Positions 6,250 through 8,505 of a stretch of 8,505 bases of DNA are shown one piece after another. The translations under genes and the position numbers were made by a program. The stretch's first letter is position 1. Each line of letters starts with the position of its first letter. Origin of the DNA: Deltaproteobacteria bacterium (GTDB taxonomy: Bacteria; Desulfobacterota; Desulfomonilia; UBA1062); assembly GCA_020053185.1 (NCBI GenBank), contig JAGVNP010000138.1:1-8505 (forward strand), written 5' to 3'. Below the pieces are notes generated by a model. It made no database searches. It had not been told where the DNA came from and saw nothing but the letters and a program-made list of their open reading frames with translations.

Positions 6250-6372
6250 ATGAGGGGACAAGAGGTATGGTTTTTAAATGGACTTTATTCGATGTTGTTC
6301 CTGTCTCCTGTGGTAAGATATCTTTCTTTTTCAGCTGAAAATCTGTACACAAAAATTCTGATGCCTCAATAG
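6250..6372 (+). CDS. Possible 40-residue leader ORF ahead of the atp operon
   Basis: ATG 6250 to TAG 6370-6372 encodes 40 residues beginning MRGQEVWF. GGGGGAG (6236-6242) lies 7 nt before the ATG. This is the same motif and spacing used by atpF' (6372-6378, ATG 6386). The stop codon shares its last G with the atpF' ribosome binding site, so a ribosome ending here would sit directly over the next start. Residues 6-28 are mostly hydrophobic and aromatic (W7, F8, L9, L12, Y13, M15, L16, F17, L18, V21, V22, Y24, L25, F27), broken by P20 and R23. This could be one short membrane segment. I do not recognise a family, and it does not resemble AtpI or AtpZ. It may be a coupling leader peptide, a small membrane protein, or a chance frame in a leader. 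Confidence 0.42.
   Translation: MRGQEVWFLNGLYSMLFLSPVVRYLSFSAENLYTKILMPQ
6311..6319 (+). promoter_or_regulatory. Weak extended -10 element near atpF'
   Basis: TGGTAAGAT fits TGn plus a 4-of-6 -10 hexamer, and would start transcription near 6326, about 60 nt before atpF'. No good -35 lies 16-18 bp upstream. It also falls inside the 40-codon ORF, so at most one of the two readings may matter. Confidence 0.22.
6328..6341. repeat. 14-bp perfect palindrome in the atp leader
   Basis: TTTTCAGCTGAAAA is its own reverse complement, 45 bp before atpF'. It also lies inside the 40-codon ORF. It may be an operator for a dimeric regulator, but one such palindrome in 8.5 kb is not rare by chance. Confidence 0.3.
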
Positions 6373-6378
6373 GGGGAG
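6372..6378 (+). promoter_or_regulatory. Ribosome binding site of atpF', overlapping the upstream ORF stop
   Basis: GGGGGAG lies 7 nt before ATG 6386. Its first G is also the last base of the TAG that ends the 40-codon ORF. Confidence 0.8.
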
Positions 6379-6385
6379 TTATTAG

Positions 6386-6814
6386 ATGATAGAGCTTAAC
6401 TGGACAATACTCATACAGATGGTAAACTTCTTGATATTGATATTTGTCCTTAACAAGGTCCTATACAAACCTGTGCTTAAAGTCCTTGAAGAGAGAGACG
6501 AGAAAATCTATGGCGGTCAGCAGAAGATAAAGGATCTCGAGGAAGAAACTCGGCAGATGCTGAAACACTACACTGAAAAGATTTATAAGGGCAGGATTGA
6601 TGCCTTAGAAGCTAAGAATGTAGCGAAAAAAGAGGCAGTTAGTAAGACAAATGATATTATCAATGAAGCAAGAGCCAAGGCAGAAGAAATCACCCAGCAG
6701 GTGCGCTCAGAGATAGTGCAGGAAGTTGGGAAGGCAAAAAAAGAAATAGAGTCTGATTTGGCCTCCATCGCAGCATCTATCGCGCAGCGGGTCCTGGGAA
6801 GGGAGGTTGCATGA
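6386..6814 (+). CDS. atpF': ATP synthase F0 subunit b' (first b-type subunit)
   Basis: This 142-residue peripheral-stalk subunit links the membrane Fo sector to F1. It has one N-terminal membrane helix (about residues 5-24), the typical YKPVLKVLEERDEKI junction (27-41), then a long charged Ala/Glu/Lys-rich coiled coil to the C-terminus, ending SIAQRVLGREVA. There is no signal peptide. This short form, followed by a second b gene, indicates a b/b' heterodimeric stalk, as in deltaproteobacteria, cyanobacteria and some other groups. It is the first gene of the atp operon here. Its stop overlaps atpF as ATGA. The genes for subunits a and c are not upstream, so they should lie elsewhere in the genome, as is common in deltaproteobacteria. 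Confidence 0.93.
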   Translation: MIELNWTILIQMVNFLILIFVLNKVLYKPVLKVLEERDEKIYGGQQKIKDLEEETRQMLKHYTEKIYKGRIDALEAKNVAKKEAVSKTNDIINEARAKAEEITQQVRSEIVQEVGKAKKEIESDLASIAASIAQRVLGREVA

Positions 6815-7389
6815 CAAAGCAAGTAAAAAGAATACTTCCCTTGTTTGCGGTTTTCTTCTTTGCCGCAATATCGCTGGCACTTGGTTCTGAAGGTGGCGGC
6901 GGAGGAGAAGAAGGTTCTAGGCTCTGGGAACTGGTTTGGAGAATCGTCAATTTTATAATCCTTGCTGCAATACTTTATAAGCTTTCTGCAGATAAGATAA
7001 GAAAATACTTTAGTGAGCGTAGCTCCGATATTGCAAAGCTTCTTGATGACGTGGACAAGGCGAAAAAAGAGACAGAAGCCAAATATGCAGAATATCAAAA
7101 TAAGATAGCTGATGTGGAAAAAGAGATCGGTGAGATCCGGAATCTTCTTGTTGGCGAGATAGAAAAAGAGAAATCCAGGATTATTGAAGAGGGTAAGATC
7201 GCTTCAGAAAAGATTATCGTCCAGGCAAAGGAATCGGCCCAGCATGAGGTGGAAAAAGCAAGGGAAGATCTCAAAGAGGCTGTGGCAGAGATGGCGTGCA
7301 AGATGGCTTCAGATATCATTACGGAAAAAATTACTGCGGATGACCAGAAACGCATCGTAGATGAATATTTGGATAAGGTGGTGAGGTAA
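6811..7389 (+). CDS. atpF: ATP synthase F0 subunit b with signal-peptide-like N-terminus
   Basis: This 192-residue second stalk subunit differs from b' by having two hydrophobic segments. The first (about 8-24, after K3 and KR 6-7) looks like a signal peptide, with possible cleavage near ALG-S (25/26). It is followed by a Gly-rich linker with five consecutive Gly (28-32), then the real membrane anchor (about 39-58, LWELVWRIVNFIILAAILYK). The rest is a charged coiled coil ending DEYLDKVVR. N-terminal extensions of this kind are familiar in deltaproteobacterial b subunits. AAGGGAGG ends 4 nt before the ATG, and the start overlaps the b' stop, so the two b chains are probably made in a fixed ratio. 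The stop is 2 nt before the atpH start. Confidence 0.93.
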   Translation: MTKQVKRILPLFAVFFFAAISLALGSEGGGGGEEGSRLWELVWRIVNFIILAAILYKLSADKIRKYFSERSSDIAKLLDDVDKAKKETEAKYAEYQNKIADVEKEIGEIRNLLVGEIEKEKSRIIEEGKIASEKIIVQAKESAQHEVEKAREDLKEAVAEMACKMASDIITEKITADDQKRIVDEYLDKVVR

Positions 7390-7391
7390 AA

Positions 7392-7934
7392 TTGAAAGGT
7401 AATATAGTTGCAAGAAGATATGCGCAGGCATTGTTTGAGCTTGGAGAGGAAGTTAAGAAGGAAAGCCAGTTCCTTAAGGATCTCGAAGCAATAGATGAGA
7501 TCGTATCTTCAAGCGAAGAGCTGAAATCAATCCTTGAATCTCCGCTTTATGACCTAACTTTGAAGCGGAAGATTTTGGACGGCATTATAGCAAAGGTTGG
7601 GCTTTCTGACTATGTGTCTCGGTTTTTAGGGATACTTCTGGAAAAAGACAGATTCAGAAATCTTGCCGACATCATGGATTCTTACAGGGAGTTTATGGAC
7701 AAAAAGTCAGGCAAGGTAAGGGTGCAGTTGTTAACTGCTACCGCGATTGGTGATGATATTAAGAGCAAGGTGTCAAAAGCTCTCTCTAAAGTTGTAGGCA
7801 AAGAAGTTGAACTTGAAATGGCTGTAGACAAATCCCTTATAGGTGGAATTATCGCTGAAGTTGAAGGGACTGTGTATGATGGCAGCATAAAGACACAATT
7901 AGAAAGAATAAAACAGAGCTTAAAAGAGGGGTGA
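7392..7934 (+). CDS. atpH: ATP synthase F1 subunit delta (OSCP-like), TTG start
   Basis: This 180-residue delta subunit connects the peripheral stalk to the top of F1. The N-terminal helical domain opens NIVARRYAQALFELG (4-18), typical of the family. The C-terminal domain carries the conserved LIGGIIAEVEGTVYDGSIKTQLERI pattern (about 149-173). The start is TTG at 7392, two bases after the atpF stop, with GTGAGGT (7381-7387) as ribosome binding site. No ATG or GTG in the frame is placed to give the conserved N-terminus. The rare start may lower yield of this single-copy subunit relative to its neighbours (inference). The gene ends 7 nt before atpA. Confidence 0.95.
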   Translation: MKGNIVARRYAQALFELGEEVKKESQFLKDLEAIDEIVSSSEELKSILESPLYDLTLKRKILDGIIAKVGLSDYVSRFLGILLEKDRFRNLADIMDSYREFMDKKSGKVRVQLLTATAIGDDIKSKVSKALSKVVGKEVELEMAVDKSLIGGIIAEVEGTVYDGSIKTQLERIKQSLKEG

Positions 7935-7941
7935 AAAGGAT

Positions 7942-8505
7942 ATGCAGATAAGGGCTGAAGAGATAAGTAAGATCATAAAGGACCAGATAAAGGGTTACGA
8001 AAAAGAGATTGATGTTGCCGAGACTGGTACGATCCTTTCTGTTGGTGATGGTATCGCAAGAATCTACGGACTCAGAAACGTTATGTCTTCTGAGTTGATA
8101 GAATTCCCAGGCGGGCTTTTTGGTATGGCTCTTAACCTGGAAGAAGATAACGTAGGATGCGTTATTTTCGGTGAATGTGCGGGTATCAAAGAAGGTGATC
8201 AGGTAAGGAGGACAAAGAAAATCGTTGAGGTTCCGGTCGGCGATGCAATCATGGGCAGGGTAGTAAACCCCATAGGTCTTCCTATTGATGGAAAAGGACA
8301 GATTGAGTCGAAAGAAACCCGAGTCATTGATGTAAAAGCCCCTGGTATTGTAAAGAGACAGCCGGTGAAAGAGCCTCTGCAGACAGGCCTGAAATCTATC
8401 GATGCAATGACCCCTATCGGAAGAGGCCAGAGAGAATTGATCATTGGCGATCGTCAGACAGGAAAGACAGCCCTTGCTATCGATACCATTATTAACCAGA
8501 AGGGC
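7942..8505 (+). CDS. atpA: ATP synthase F1 subunit alpha, 5' part
   Basis: This alpha subunit forms the non-catalytic nucleotide sites of F1. The first 188 residues of an expected ~500 are present, and the window ends on a codon boundary. Visible features are the N-terminal helix (MQIRAEEISKII), which contacts delta, the beta-barrel domain (about 28-95) with SVGDGIARIYGL and EFPGGLFGMALNLE, then VGDAIMGRVVNPIGLPIDG and the Walker A GDRQTGKT at 169-176. TPIGRGQRELIIGDRQ is the alpha-type signature and separates it from beta. ATG 7942 has GAGGGG (7926-7931) 10 nt upstream and a closer AAAAGGA. It continues the operon; gamma, beta and epsilon genes are expected downstream. Confidence 0.97.
   Translation, partial: MQIRAEEISKIIKDQIKGYEKEIDVAETGTILSVGDGIARIYGLRNVMSSELIEFPGGLFGMALNLEEDNVGCVIFGECAGIKEGDQVRRTKKIVEVPVGDAIMGRVVNPIGLPIDGKGQIESKETRVIDVKAPGIVKRQPVKEPLQTGLKSIDAMTPIGRGQRELIIGDRQTGKTALAIDTIINQKG

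Larger units (their letters stand above)
5840..6385. other. Divergent intergenic region between mnmG and the atp operon
   Basis: This 546-bp stretch has no recognisable gene. It must hold the promoters of mnmG (leftward) and of the atp genes (rightward). Items visible are an inverted repeat at 5996-6052, a sigma70-like promoter at 6082-6110, a weak short frame at 6116-6253, a 40-codon ORF with a ribosome binding site at 6250-6372, an extended -10 at 6311-6319 and a 14-bp palindrome at 6328-6341. I see no tRNA fold, riboswitch I can name, DnaA-box cluster or terminator. On the - strand a 61-codon frame (5942-6127) lacks a ribosome binding site and looks like chance. Confidence 0.8.

Noticed and set aside
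5840..6385. Replication origin between mnmG and atp
   Set aside because: mnmG is often near oriC, but the only DnaA-box-like words (for example the complement of GGCGGATAA, about 7 of 9) are isolated and imperfect, with no AT-rich unwinding array.
1..8505. tRNA, rRNA, CRISPR array, insertion sequence or prophage content
   Set aside because: Reading both strands gave no cloverleaf with conserved arms, no spaced direct repeats, no transposase or integrase motifs, and no terminal inverted repeats with target duplications.

Overview
The window carries ordinary bacterial chromosomal genes. The closest fit is a Desulfobacterota/Nitrospirota-like (broadly deltaproteobacterial) organism. This is inferred from the ATP synthase layout: paired short b-type subunits (b' then b), then delta, then alpha, with no a or c subunit genes in front, and a b subunit with a signal-peptide-like start and a Gly-rich linker. 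Base composition is moderate and even across the window, and I see no sign of recent transfer.

Region 1 (1-3212, + strand) is a tight four-gene cluster. It holds the 3' part of rlmN (23S rRNA A2503 methyltransferase), a COG2187 aminoglycoside-phosphotransferase-fold kinase, a PHP-domain phosphoesterase resembling RNase AM/YciV, and a small P-loop kinase of the COG0645/AAA_33 type. The first three genes are joined by ATGA stop/start overlaps. Many bacteria fuse COG2187 and COG0645 into one polypeptide. Here they are separate genes with a PHP gene between them, and the P-loop kinase has a degenerate Walker A motif. A hairpin plus T-run overlaps the last stop codon and probably ends this unit.

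Region 2 (3239-5839) holds a TPR lipoprotein of the PilF/Tgl type on the + strand. It converges on, and overlaps by 24 bp, mnmG (tRNA U34 modification) on the - strand.

Region 3 (5840-6385) is a 546-bp divergent gap between mnmG and the atp genes. It contains a good sigma70-type promoter candidate, a 9-bp inverted repeat with a competing inner hairpin, a 14-bp palindrome, and a 40-codon ORF. That ORF has its own GGGGGAG ribosome binding site, and its stop codon runs into the identical GGGGGAG site of the first atp gene. I think this ORF is the least expected item in the window.

Region 4 (6386-8505) is the start of the F1Fo ATP synthase operon: atpF' (b'), atpF (b), atpH (delta, TTG start) and atpA (alpha, cut by the window end just after Walker A). 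I found no rRNA, tRNA, CRISPR array, insertion sequence or phage gene.
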